Assembly (NCBI RefSeq): GCF_030052815.1
Contig: NC_079496.1
Location: 7,571,278 to 7,635,277, forward strand
Direction of reading: 5' to 3'
Source: Hevea brasiliensis
Taxonomy: Eukaryota; Streptophyta; Magnoliopsida; Malpighiales; Euphorbiaceae
DNA: 64,000 nt
The number at the start of each line of letters is the position of its first letter. Position 1 is the stretch's first letter. The notes under the pieces are model-generated. The model worked only from the letters and a program-made list of their open reading frames with translations, was not told the origin of the DNA and made no database searches. This document shows, piece after piece, positions 10,051 through 21,480 of this stretch. A program made the position numbers and the translations under genes.

Positions 10051-10499
10051 GTAATTATTTTCTATCAATGAAATATGATAGTATGACCTAAGAAAGCAAC
10101 AAATAATGATTCACCGAGTCTTGAAGCTATAACGGTGACTAAAATTATTGAGGCATCCTATTAAAGAATATTGAGGCATCCTATTAATGAATACAGAAAA
10201 CTAAAAATTTTTAAATCTTTAAAATTGAAAACAATTATATTCAACACTCAAAATTTGTAACAGTGAATTGTAAATTTTTATGGTATTAAAAATATTTTGT
10301 GTTTATTTTTTTATCCATAAAAAAAAGAAAGCATTCATTATAATTTTTTATAATCTTTATTAACAAAATTTAAATTTTACTAAATTAATTTGAAGTTTAG
10401 ATATAATTACTTTCATTCTTAAAATTTTATCATTTCTAACTAAAATTAAAACTTTTAATATTAATAATTATTAAAAGTTAAAATTTTTTCTTTCTAATA

Positions 10500-10890
10500 A
10501 GCTTTTTATTTTTTAATATTCTAGGGCTGATGATTTTGGATTGACATGTTTTACTTTGTTGGGTGTGGAATTGCTCATCTTAGATGGATGGATTTTTTTA
10601 TTCATATTTTTTTTTGGGTTTTATGTATATTAAATAATAAATTAAATTTATATACATTTACATTTAAAATATGTTTATCTCAAAATATTAGTCTGCTTTA
10701 AAATTATTTAGTGATCCAACTAAAAAAGAAACAATTAGAGAAGGTAATTTATGCATAATATAGTTTTTTTTTTTTTAATATTAGAGAAGGTAATTTATAA
10801 GAGTTATATTTGAAAATTGGAAAAGCAAAAAAAAAATAAAGATTTCGCTAGGAATATCTCAATGTGGTGTCAATCATAGTATGGTTATCA
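10500..10890. repeat. Foldback-family arm in reverse orientation (unit 1)
   Basis: Reverse complement of the arm near 2750-3100, for example TTGGATTGACATGTTTTACT against its partner near 3070-3090. The two arms lie about 7.5 kb apart and bracket the SIM and zinc-finger genes. The same arm is at about 25590-25960, 48240-48640 and from 63890 to the right edge. Confidence 0.65.
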
Positions 10891-12240
10891 TTAATGTGTA
10901 AAGAGTTTCCCATTTAAAAAACATCAAATGCAAAAGGGTGTATAAGAATCAAGCCCAAATAACAAATAGGTTAATCCTAACTTTTTAATCAAAGCCCATA
11001 TGAGCCCAATCTCATTTAAAATTGTAATAAATAATATGATATTAGATCTAGGTTTAATTTTAACTTTTGAGTGTAAACTAGATGTCAAATTAACTAATTA
11101 ATTAGTTCTAATATTTTAGTAATGGTTGAATTAAACTCATATAAGCTCAATCTTGATACTTTATAGACTCTTTCAGAAGCTATTATTGAGAGTTCAAACT
11201 CAAATAAGGATGGATTTATTAATTGTTAGATAATTATCTCAATACAATTATCTAGTTTAACAGTTGTTAAATTCATTCTCATATAAATTCGAGTTTTATT
11301 AAATACACCCTAATAATAATGATTAATAATATTGTATGAAATTCGAGTATGCATGGTTTGTTTGATATTTACAATTAAGAAAAATATATTTTTGCATATA
11401 TTAATTAAATCTAATACATTTTTATTATAAAATTTTTGAAATAATTAATATTTTTTAAATAATTTTTAAATTATTTTAATAATATTTATAATAATATATA
11501 TTTTTTACTAAATTAACCTCAATCCAAACTGGGAAAAAAAAATCTCAAACCAAACGAGCCATAGAAATCTGAGGCTCTGTATTTCACTTATTCTTCACTC
11601 TCTTCATTTTATGATAAATAAAATAAAATGATAGTCCCTTTTAATTGCAAACATTTGCCTTGACTATCTCCACCAGTATCTCGCATTTCTCAGTGGAGCT
11701 CTCAACGGTAGCGTTGAACATTTTGAGGTTATTTTGGTTATTTCATACAGATAAAACCTCTTAACGTAGATCTGGTTAGCTTGTCGATTTCTATAATTTT
11801 GATTATTAAAATGAAGGATTCGAAATTAAATTGTGTGGACTTTAATTTTAAATTTTATATGATTTAATTTGAGATAATTTAACTGTTAATTTTTTTTTAA
11901 AATTTTTAAAAGATTTGATCCAATCAAAACAATTCCAATCCAATTTAATAACAACAAAAAACAAATTGTTTTTAATTAAAATTCATAAAACTCTAATTCA
12001 ATTACAATTCAAGTTAAATCGAGCCGATATAGGACTTGTTTGACATTACTGTTGAAACTTTTATTGAAAAAATTACTTTTTCAAATATATTAATTAGAGT
12101 ATTAAAAAATAATTAAAAATTAAATTTAATCAATTTTAATAATAAAAATATTAAAATAATAAAATAATTTTTGTTAAATTATTTTTTTTAATAATATTTA
12201 AAATAATACTTTTTTATTTCAAGCTCTGAAACTCGCACAG
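10891..12240. other. AT-rich region upstream of the CIP7 fragment, no gene
   Basis: No supported coding sequence; frequent TAATTAA and poly-A/T tracts. About 12260-12660 is richer in C and T (CTTTCTCTCTCTACAACC) and looks like the 5' UTR and leader of the CIP7-like gene downstream. Confidence 0.5.
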
Positions 12241-12660
12241 GGCTACAATGTTTACCGTTCTCACGTTTCATGCAGTTTTAAATTCCCTAAAGTACCCTTG
12301 TTATTTTCTTTATTTACCTTCTGCTTGGATAATTCAACCATAACGTCGCTCTACGCCACTGGCAAAGAAACACAAACAAAATTTTCACTTCCCAGTTGGT
12401 ATCCAAAGTCTCTTTCTCTCTCTACAACCACTTTCTCTGAACCTTTTGGTCTTTTGGCTTCTCTGCAACTTTACTTTGTTGAGCTTTCATTTACGGAGAG
12501 CCAAAATTGCCTTCATTTGTCCAATTCAGAGTCTTTTTTATAGATCTTTAGAAAACTCTTTTTTTTTTTCCCGTTTCTGTTTCCTTTTTGGGTTCCCATT
12601 TGATGAGTGATTGATCTCGTTTTAGAGGAAACTAAAGATCGTTTTGTTTTTTTGGCAACA

Positions 12661-14558
12661 ATGAAGTCTTCAAGTCGGCTTGACTCGGCTGTTTTTCAAC
12701 TCACTCCAACTCGGACAAGGTATCGTTTCTCTCTTTTGATTAACTTGCTGACATGTGCAGCTGATTATGCACATAAAGCCACTATTGTTTAGTTTCCTTT
12801 TAGTAAATTTGTTGCCTTTTTTTATATAAAAAAATGACTCACTTATTGTTTGGGTCCTAAAGGAGCAATCTTTTTGTTCTGATTAATTAGTGATTTCTAT
12901 TATTAGAACCTTCTTGTTTTTTAAACGATCTGAATTTGTGGTCAGCAGGTACCTTTTTTTTTTTTTGAATTGGATATTGTTACGTTCTACTTGTTTTTTC
13001 ATTTCGTTTCTGTGTTATGTTTGTATATCTTGTTATTAACAACATTGTTTTGATGAATTTGAATTTGATTCACACTTGAAAATTGTAGTGTCACCAAGGT
13101 AAAGTTTTAGTAGTTTACTTCTAATATATTTTTAAAATTTTTTATTTTTAATTTTCTTGTTGATTTGTGAGTGGAATTTGCATTTGTAGAGTTTAATGCA
13201 TTGGTAGTGAGGTTATTGATTAAAATATTAGAATCTACCAAGATAATACATTTTTGGGTTTGCGATTTTTTTTTTTTTTTTTTGGTCAGGTGTGATTTGG
13301 TTCTCTCCGCAAATGGAAAGACGGAGAAAATAGTCTCCGGTTTGGTTAATCCATTTCTTGCCCAATTGAAGATTGCGCGAGATCAAATGGCCAAGGGGGG
13401 TTACTCAATTATTCTTGAGCCAGAGCTTGGAACTGATGCAACATGGTTCACAAGAGGAACAGTTGAAAGGTTGGCCTTGCTATTTACTGCTCCTCTCACA
13501 TTCTGTCTTTTGTTTGTTGTTGTTGGTGGTGTCCATCAGCATTATGTTTTTCTTGGTTTTGATTTAGCCAATATGGGAATCCATTGACCCATGTTAAAAC
13601 TCCCTACATTTTTCATATTCCCATTCTAGGTTTATGAAGATTCTGTGGACTAGCTAATAAAATTCTTTATTGTGGATTCACAATTTGAAAAAGGGCAACA
13701 GCACTTGAACTTCAACATACTGGTTGCAATGATAGTTTATTAGGAGGATAGAGTTTTTAATTTGCTCAGTTTAACAGTTTTTATGTCATGACTTTTGAGT
13801 TTGGCCTTCATATTCACCTTCTTAAGCATAATTAATGAACACAGTTATGTAATATTCCAACCCTAATGATGCAATGATGCAGACTAATATGCTTTGGACT
13901 TACAGGTTTGTTCGTTTTGTGAGCACTCCAGAGGTCTTGGAAAGCGTGTATGCCTTGGAATCTGAGATCTTGCAGATTGAAGAGGCAATTGCGATTCAAA
14001 GTAACAATGAAATAAGGTTGGCCATGGTATGATAAATCCTTGAGAAACTTATGATCTGTAAATCGGATCCTCTATTTTGATTTCAGTCATTTTTTATTGC
14101 ACAGGTCAAAGATCATCAAACAAAATCTGTGGAACACATTGAAGGTACTGTTGAAGAAGACATCTTCCATACCGTTTTTAGTTTTATGAACTTCATGTTA
14201 ACTTTAATCTATTTGGAATGGTTATACATTTTATGCTTGCTTTTCACCCTCAATTACTGTCAATTGATTTTTCTTCTTTTTCTTCCTTCTCTTTCTAGTG
14301 GGAGGAGGATATGTGTTATCTTGTTTTATACATACTTTTTTAGATTTTCCGTCATGTGTTATAGTTGTATTAGCAAAGTTTTTTAATTTGAGGTGTTATA
14401 TTTTATCAAGCTTTTATTATAAGAACTAGATTCTGAAGAATATAAATCTCCAGATTTGGTCATGTTTCTATTGGTTTTGGAATAACACTCAATGGTTTTT
14501 GACAGGTAGCAGGCCTCTGCTGGATTCTAATGAGGAGAAAGCCATTGTCCTTTACAAG
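12661..14558 (+). pseudogene. CIP7-like gene fragment, exons 1-5 only, unit 1
   Basis: N-terminus of a COP1-interacting-protein-7-like gene, recognised from MKSSSRLDSAVFQLTPTRTR, LVLSANGKTEKI, GGYSIILEPELGTDATWF and RFVRFVSTPEVLE. Exons: 12661-12719, 13290-13469, 13906-14026, 14105-14144, 14506-14558. All introns have GT-AG ends and phases match, giving 151 codons with no stop. Full-length plant relatives are about 1,000 aa or more. Arabidopsis CIP7 is a COP1-interacting nuclear protein acting as a positive regulator of light-induced genes. After exon 5 (LLDSNEEKAIVLYK) a donor GTGGGT is present but the rest of the gene is absent. Reading through intron 5 meets a TGA after about 24 codons. 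It is truncated, so called a pseudogene, although a short protein could be made. Confidence 0.85.
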
Positions 14559-14601
14559 GTGGGTGCACACCTAATAATTCTCATACAATGGTTTTTGACA
14601 G
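14491..14601. repeat. 15-bp direct repeat around CIP7 exon 5
   Basis: AATGGTTTTTGACAG, the acceptor end of intron 4 (14491-14505), is repeated exactly after the exon-5 donor at 14587-14601. It may mark the breakpoint where the CIP7 gene was cut off. In unit 2 the second copy has one change (GGCTTTTG). Confidence 0.6.
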
Positions 14602-15159
14602 TGAGAGAATTGTTAAAACACCTTCAGTGAGAGCATATACCAAGGCCAGTGTCAAATCTCCAACGATTCCATCTTAATTTTTAAATTCAAACTCAATCAT
14701 AATTAATCCAACCACAATGCCTATGACATTTTCCTAACGGCTTTCTAATGGGTACAAATTTGTATCCATTAAAATTTATTTGATGCACTTTACTAACATG
14801 GTAAATTTTAATTTATAATTCATTAAATGATTTTTCTAATAATCAATACAAATATATAATCGTTAAGATTTATTTAATACACCACACTAGCACATATAAT
14901 TACTATTTTATTGATAATTGAACCCATTTTATTGATAATTGAACCCACTAGTAAGGGAAAAGTACACTTACCATTAAAATTGTTGCTCCCGATGCTAGCA
15001 AGGTATTAAATAAATCTTAATAGGTGTAAAGGGCAAAAAAAAAAAAAAAAAAACGTAATGGGTGCATATTTGCACCAGTTAGAAAAATTATTCATTAAAT
15101 GTAATTTGTTGTGTTGATTAAATATTATAGCCCTAAGTATCATGTTTCCAGACATATTA
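14602..15159. other. AT-rich end of unit 1, no gene
   Basis: Non-coding. Contains a short tandem duplication of ATTGATAATTGAACCCA near 14917-14950 that is absent from units 2 and 3, and a poly-A run near 15036-15053. Confidence 0.6.
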
Positions 15160-15569
15160 GAAAATTTCCCCCTTCATTGCCTTTCAAATTTCATGGGTAA
15201 AATTTTCCATAGTAATCGAATTTTATATTAATTAATCTTCATAGTGCTTACAAAATTTATTAATTATAATTCGGTCACTAAACATTTTTAGTAATAAAAT
15301 AAAAATTATGAAATAAAAAATAAAAAATAAAGAGATGCAACAAAGTAAAATAATTACAACACTATTATTACAATAGTGAACTTATACTTTATTGCAAACT
15401 AAAATTGTTTCAAAATAATAATAATAATAATAATAGTTGAGAAGTAATTGAAAATAAAATAAAAATTAAAATAAAAAATAATTTAAATATATATAATTAA
15501 AAAAGAATGGAAAAAAGGTAATAAATTATCTTAAAAAAAGAAAGTTTGTAAAAAAAATAAAAAGAATAG

Positions 15570-16066
15570 GGGGTCCATGTCACTGTTACTGAACAGTGAC
15601 TTGGGATTTCCTTTTTGCACATATAATATATATAAAAATTCCTTTCTTTAATATTAAAAAAAAAATATGTTATGAATTAAATTAAGTTAGACAATTATTT
15701 ATTTTTTAAGTAATAATTTTTGTTAAAGAAAAGTAATTAATTTTATTTTGTTGAATAACTAAATTACTTTAAAGCAATATTTATATTTTGCAACAGATAC
15801 ATTTAAATGTTAAATTATATAAGTTTTATTGTTTAGTATATATAAAATCTATAGGAAATAGCCATAAATGAAAAAAAAAAAAGAAAATATTCATCTAAGA
15901 TGAATAATTCCACACCCCAACAAAGTAGGACATGTCAATCCAAAATCATCAACACCGGAATATTTTTTTTTTAAATGAAACTAGATTAACAAATAGGCAT
16001 ATTTAGTGCACAAAGGATCTCATACTGAAAAGAAAAAATTAATTAAATTTCAGTAAAGTTATTGAC
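15570..16066. repeat. Foldback-family arm (unit 2)
   Basis: Equivalent of 2700-3208 in unit 1, including the small GTCACTGTT/AACAGTGAC hairpin. It is broken at TTGAC (16062-16066) by the Gypsy solo LTR. Confidence 0.7.
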
Positions 16067-18655
16067 TGTAACGCCCTCACTAAAGGTAGTCCATAAATTT
16101 TACTGTTCTGACGACTAATGTCTGTTCGGACAGTTAAAATGTCTGGAACTACACCTAGACCATAGTGAGAAGGCATAAATTGAAGAAATAAATGTTAAGA
16201 AAATATAAAAAAAATGTAGAGAAAAAAATAAATTAAAGTTTAGAGAATTTATAAATTGATACAAAAATAATAAAAATAACCCAATATGCACTACTAAGGG
16301 CATTTTGGTCATTTCACCCCCAAAGATGAATTTTGACCTAAATGTCAAAATAAAAAAAAATTTAGAGAATAAAATAATTAACATTAATTAAAATTTATGA
16401 AATAGATTAGGAAAATGAGAAGAGAAAAGAAAAGAAAAGAAAAGAAAAAGCTTAGGAAAATTTAAAAAAAAATTATAAATAGGCACTAGAGGACAAACTC
16501 CCACCCACTTCCATCTTCTTCCTTCAATTCTTCTCTCTCTCTCTTTCCCTCATTTCCTCCATTATTGTCAAGCTTCCAAGGTTGATTTCCCAAGCTTCTA
16601 CACACCAAAACCCATAGCCCACTTCACAAAAAATACTCCCCACACCCTAAGGAAGCTATAGACACCCATTGGAAGTAAGAAATTTGAAATTAGGGAAGCT
16701 CAAGTAAGGTTAGTGCACTAATCCCTCTTCTTCTCTTTATTAAACATGAAAAGCATGTTTAGCCAAGCATAAATATCATTAAAACAAAAAGAAAATCTAG
16801 AGGAAAGAACCCTTGAATTTTTGGCAGCCATGGAACTTGAAGTTTATTGCTTTTAAGTAATGAAAAATGGTTCCATGAGAATGTGTGATGAGTTGAAATG
16901 TTTGGGTGTTTGATTGTGTAGTGTTTGTGAAAATTTAAAACTTTGAAAACTAGGGTTTGTGTAAATGCTTGAGGACTTGGTGTAAATGTTGAAATTAACC
17001 TATTGAGTTGAAATTGTTGCTTATAGAAGTGTATTGCATGCAAATTGAAGTAAGGAAGTTGAAGGAATTGAGATATTAGTAGTGTTCAATTTTCTACAGG
17101 TTTGGACTCAATGAGTCCAATGGGTTTATTGACCCATAACTAAAAATGTGTGACTCAAATTGGTATGAGGCCTATTGGAGGTGAAAATAGACTCAAAATA
17201 GCCCATTTTTCATGTAGACACCATGCCTAAATTTTGCTAAAATCATGACCAATTCTCTGCCCAAACCTGGATGACCAAACATTGAAACCCAGAAAATGAC
17301 CAAATGAACAGTACGTGTTCATTTGGTCATAACTCTCTCTATACTGGTCCAAATGACCTAAAATTTCATCAATGGAAAGCTTAGACATAGGGCTACACTT
17401 TTCATGCAGACCACTTGACCCAGTTTTGCCTTTAACCAATTCAAATTGTTAGCACAAGTTGGGTCACTAAAACTGTCAACCCAGAAAATGACCAAATGAA
17501 CAGTACGTGTTCATTTGGTCATAACTCTCTCTATACTGGTCCAAATGACCTAAAATTTCATCAATGGAAAGATTAGACATAGGGCTACACTTTTTATGAA
17601 GACCACTTGACCCAATTTGGCCTTTAACCGATTCAAATTATTAGCATAAATTGGGTTACTAAAACTGCCAACCTTGAAAATGACGTGTTCATTTGGTCAT
17701 AACTCTCTCTATACTGGTCCAAATGACCTAAAATTTCATCAATGGAAAGCTTAGACATAGGGCTACACTTTTCATGAAGATCACTTGACCCAGTTTTGCT
17801 TTTAACCAAATCAAATTATTAGCAAAATTTGAGTCACTAAAACTGCCAACCCAGAAAATGACCAAATGAACAGTACGTGTTCATTTGGTCATAACTCTCT
17901 CTATACTGGTCCAAATGACCTAGACATAGGGCTATATTTTTCATGAAGACCACTTGACCCAGTTTTACTTTTAACTAAATCAAATTGTTAGTACAAGTTG
18001 AGTCACTAAAACTGCCAACCCAGAAATTATCCAAAATATTGTTCCCTTAGTTTGCTTGACCAGTTTTGGCAAAAATGCCATAACTTGGTCTCCAAAGCTG
18101 CAAATTGAGTGAAACTAGTGCCAAAAGTTTTATAAGACATAGCACAACAATTTTTATGTTTTGACCAAGCTCTAGAAACCATTGCATCCTAGGGAAAATA
18201 TTAGTCAAAGTTAGGAATTGAAATCTGGAAAATGTTAAGTTGAACCCAGAATGCCATTTGATACCCGTGTGTTCATTTGGCCATAACTCCCACTAGGAAA
18301 TTTCATTTGAGATGTGCCAATATGATATGGAAATATGATACTTCATTTTTAGATCTCATAAATAATTGAAAATGATATGATACACGAGAATATGATATGA
18401 AAATGTGTAAAATGAATATAGACCTGTTAACAGGTGATTAGTGGAACCCGGCAGATGCTAATAAAACAGGAGAGGCTCTGTCCAGCTCCCCACAGAAATA
18501 AGATATATATAAAAAAAAAAATTCCACAAATAGAATACATGTTTCAAATGACATCAAAAGTTTACAATAGATATGATAAAACAAGATAGGGTGCTCCGGC
18601 ACCGAATGTGGCACTTCTTGCTTGGCTATACAGCAGATGGGTAAGGGGCGTCATA
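16067..18655 (+). mobile_element. Ty3/Gypsy-type solo LTR, unit 2
   Basis: 2,589 bp starting TGTAACGCCCTCAC and ending GGGGCGTCATA. In unit 3 the end is GGGGCGTCACA, giving the standard TG...CA with inverted ends TGTAACGCCC and GGGGCGTCACA. It is flanked by TTGAC (16062-16066 and 18656-18660). Unit 1 has the empty site at 3204-3208. A TATA box (TATAAAT) at 16474-16480 is followed by a CT-rich leader. No gag or pol is present. The long LTR and end sequence suggest a Gypsy lineage of Tekay type, but that assignment is tentative. Confidence 0.85.
17283..18010. repeat. Tandem repeats of about 180-190 bp inside the Gypsy LTR, unit 2
   Basis: Four successive units start near 17288, 17480, 17672 and 17850 (CCAGAAAATGACCAAATGAA, then CATAACTCTCTCTATACTGG, CATAGGGCTACACTTTT, CACTTGACCCA). 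Most contain the palindrome GACCAAATGAAC-AGTACGT-GTTCATTTGGTC with 12-bp arms. The third has lost its left arm. Confidence 0.85.
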
Positions 18656-19079
18656 TTGACAATGCTTCTTTGCACCTATTGATTACCACAACAACCAAAT
18701 TAATTATGTTTCCTTGTTTTTTAATCCATTTTCTTTTTTAATGAGTAATTTCTTTTCATTTCTCTCCACTTAATCAAAATTTAATTTTCTCTTTAGGCCC
18801 ATATGTGCTCGAAATCCTAGACATATAGCTGATTTGATTGCTTACACCAATATTTAGAATGCGCCGTATGCATATATGTTCTTTTGCGGTGGTTAACTTA
18901 GCTACTTACTGGATATATTTTAAAATTGTACAATGCATATTTTCCTTTCATATTAAAGTGACAACACAACAAACTCTAAATAAGATATTATATGATCACA
19001 CCATACATATGTGGTCAGATTGGATAATTAGCAATTTTAGTAATTTTGCTGATTAATGAAATCATATACGTGCCAATAA

Positions 19080-19257
19080 GGTGTTAGTTGGATGGTTAAC
19101 ACTGAGACTTGGAGATGGTAAAATTTTAGCTAGGTTTGATTTTGAGGGACATCAAATCCCGTTACTTGTCTTTTGGGATTTTTCAAGTTATTTCTGGAGA
19201 TTAGGAGTGATTAGTTTGATGGATAGAGGATACACTTAAAAAGAAAAAAGAAAAATT
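19080..19257 (+). mobile_element. SINE-like sequence (unit 2)
   Basis: Duplicate of the sequence at 3628 with the same tRNA-like head and A-rich tail; it differs by single bases (GAGACTTGG for GAGACCCGG). Confidence 0.4.
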
Positions 19258-19951
19258 CTTGCAAAGAAGAACAATATTCTCTACTAATCTTCCACCTCAT
19301 AGAACACCTCAACAATTTTAGTCATCGTTATAGCATCAGAGCCGAGTGGATCATTATTTGTTGCTTCCTAAGCCAATTTTCATTAGAAGATCAAGCTAAA
19401 AATTGTTAACATGGATCACATCATTAGTATACACACCAAACCAATATAAGAATCTTATTTTATTTTTACTATATTGTAAAAATTAGCTATAAATTGAATG
19501 TGTCAGTTTTTTATTGAGTTTCTCATCGAAACAAGTAAAAATATAAAATTAATTTTAATTTGAATGAATATATTATCAGATTTTTATAGAAAGTTATTGT
19601 CGAAATTAGGTAAAAATGATTTATTAGTGACTAAATTACACCAATCATCTTATATTATCGGTGACCAAATCTTGAATAATTAGAGAATCATAAAAGCAGA
19701 TTAGATAGAAATTAACACTGGGAAATGGAAAAGAAAAAGGTACACGGATTAATTCATTACCAGCATGAATGAAAAAGACATTACAATTACATTTATTCAA
19801 ACCAGACCACCTGCTATAGCAGAGACTTGACCCTAATAAAAAGACAATAAGTATTAGTACCTTGCATGACTCTGACTCTTAACAACAACACCAATTGATT
19901 CGTCTATGGTATGTATGCAAGGTTAATTAAACTAATAAGCTCAACTTCACT

Positions 19952-20431
19952 TCAATGGATGCTGTTGCTACTGCAGCTGCTACAGATGTCATCAATATCA
20001 GCTTCAAAAGAGTCCTCATGTGCACTTACGGTATCATTTTCTTCTCCATCACTTTGTGTTAAATCAATCACTTTTGAGGCACCTGCCGAACTATCCTTGT
20101 CCTCTCCATCACTTTGTGTTAAATCAATCACTATAGGAGGAGCTTGAATCTGCTGCTGCTCAGGCAAAGTTTGTAAAGCACTCTTTATAAGCGAGACTTG
20201 AGGTGGTGGCACTTCTGCTACTGTTGATTGGGGAGGAGGTGCACACAGACAGGTGGCCTCGCCGTTTGATGGCAGGACACTTGGAAAAATACTTTTTGTC
20301 GGATGATCAAAAGACCCCCTTTTGTTGTTTTCTACTTCGATGCCAAATATGACAGGGTTACATTTGTCACACAGAATTTGGGTAGATTCTACGGAGTTTC
20401 CACGGCTTGAGTTCTGACTAGAGCCAGACAT
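19952..20431 (-). CDS. Small tandem-SIM protein, copy 2
   Basis: 159-aa version of the copy-1 protein, three residues shorter because the proline run at 65-67 is PPP instead of six. The SIM cores VIDLT are at 101-105 and 121-125. CDKC (21-24), CLC (61-63) and the C-terminal CSSC are kept. Differences from copy 1 include R26P, L33V and DGED after the first SIM. Only two residues differ from copy 4 (S/P at 55 and T/S near the C-terminus). The frame is intact, so it may be functional. SUMO binding is inferred from the motif. Confidence 0.72.
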   Translation of the reverse strand: MSGSSQNSSRGNSVESTQILCDKCNPVIFGIEVENNKRGSFDHPTKSIFPSVLPSNGEATCLCAPPPQSTVAEVPPPQVSLIKSALQTLPEQQQIQAPPIVIDLTQSDGEDKDSSAGASKVIDLTQSDGEENDTVSAHEDSFEADIDDICSSCSSNSIH

Positions 20432-20536
20432 GATGATGGAGAAAAAATGAAAAGTTTGCAAACAAAAATTGGACTTGCAAAAAGAAAAAATAATTTCTAA
20501 ATGGCTTATGAAGGATGAGGGATCAAGGAGAGTCCG

Positions 20537-20544
20537 TTTTATAG
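20537..20544 (-). promoter_or_regulatory. TATA box of SIM-protein gene copy 2
   Basis: CCCTATAAAACGG on the minus strand, at the same spacing (about 106 nt) from the start codon as in copy 1. Confidence 0.7.
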
Positions 20545-21480
20545 GGATTTTCTTTGTCATCCATAGATCATGAGACCCTTAAAAGGCATATTACCATTTG
20601 TGGTTGCATAGCATAGTGTTTGGTTTTCTTATGGCCCAAGGATTATATGCCACTTCACGATTGTATAATCTCGATCGTCCAAGTGTGAATTTCATATAAC
20701 TTTTACTTTTATCAACGGATAAAAAATTATATACACGTATTATCTTACGTAAGCAAAACGTTGTATTTATTTTCAAAAATCTATGTGAGATATATTTTCA
20801 ATTAAAAGAAAGTATTTTGCATATTCAAGATAATGGTAAAAAAATGAATGTTTTAGATAATGTAATGAGATCCTTTTCCATATAAAACTTAATCTAATTA
20901 AAAAAAAATTAATACAATAAATTTTACCAATTTTTTATTTTTATAATTGGCCTAATTATAAAATAAGCTAAACTTTGCGTATTTTGGTGATAAATCTAAA
21001 ACTTTCTTTTTTTGACACAATAGGCTTATATTACAAAATTTTATAACAATTTCATCTAAATTTTAAAATTAATTTACAAGAAGTATATATCTGTTTTACG
21101 TGACATGCTAGCTGACTTAATTTATTTTAAAAAATCTTAGAGAGATATATTTTCAATTAAAAGAAAGTATTTTACACAGTCAATATAATGGTAAAAAATA
21201 AATGTTTTAAATAATGCAATGATGATATCGCTTTCCATATAAAACTTAAGCTAATTCAAAAAAAATTAATATACTAAGATTTACCAATTTTTTATTTTTA
21301 TAATTGACCTAATTATAAAAAATAAGGTAAACTTTGTGTATTTTGGCGATCAAATCTAAAATTTTCTTTTTGGACACAATAGGCTTAGATTTCAAATTTT
21401 ATAACAATTTCATATAAATTATGAAGTTAATTTATGGGAAGTATATAGCATGCTAGCTGACTTACTTTAGTATAAGTTTA

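Larger units (their letters stand above)
2259..15159. repeat. Tandem duplication unit 1
   Basis: First of four copies of a block of roughly 13-15 kb. The start is set by the first base shared with units 2-4 (GAAAATTT before CTTCATTGCC), the end by the start of unit 2. Contents: foldback arm, SINE-like sequence, SIM-protein gene, Copia solo LTR, C2H2 exon, foldback hairpin and CIP7 exons 1-5. Unlike units 2-4 it lacks the Gypsy solo LTR (empty site TTGAC at 3204-3208). It also lacks about 1.1 kb found at about 21815-22955 of unit 2, having a short (TA)n tract near 7880-7900 instead. Confidence 0.92.

Noticed and set aside
13171..13587. 138-codon plus-strand frame around CIP7 exon 2
   Set aside because: Extends exon 2 into introns on both sides; the GT-AG borders and homologous protein define a 180-nt exon instead.
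16115..17439. Minus-strand frames of 70-94 codons inside the Gypsy LTR
   Set aside because: Non-coding LTR sequence; hydrophobic AT-rich translation, copied with the LTR.
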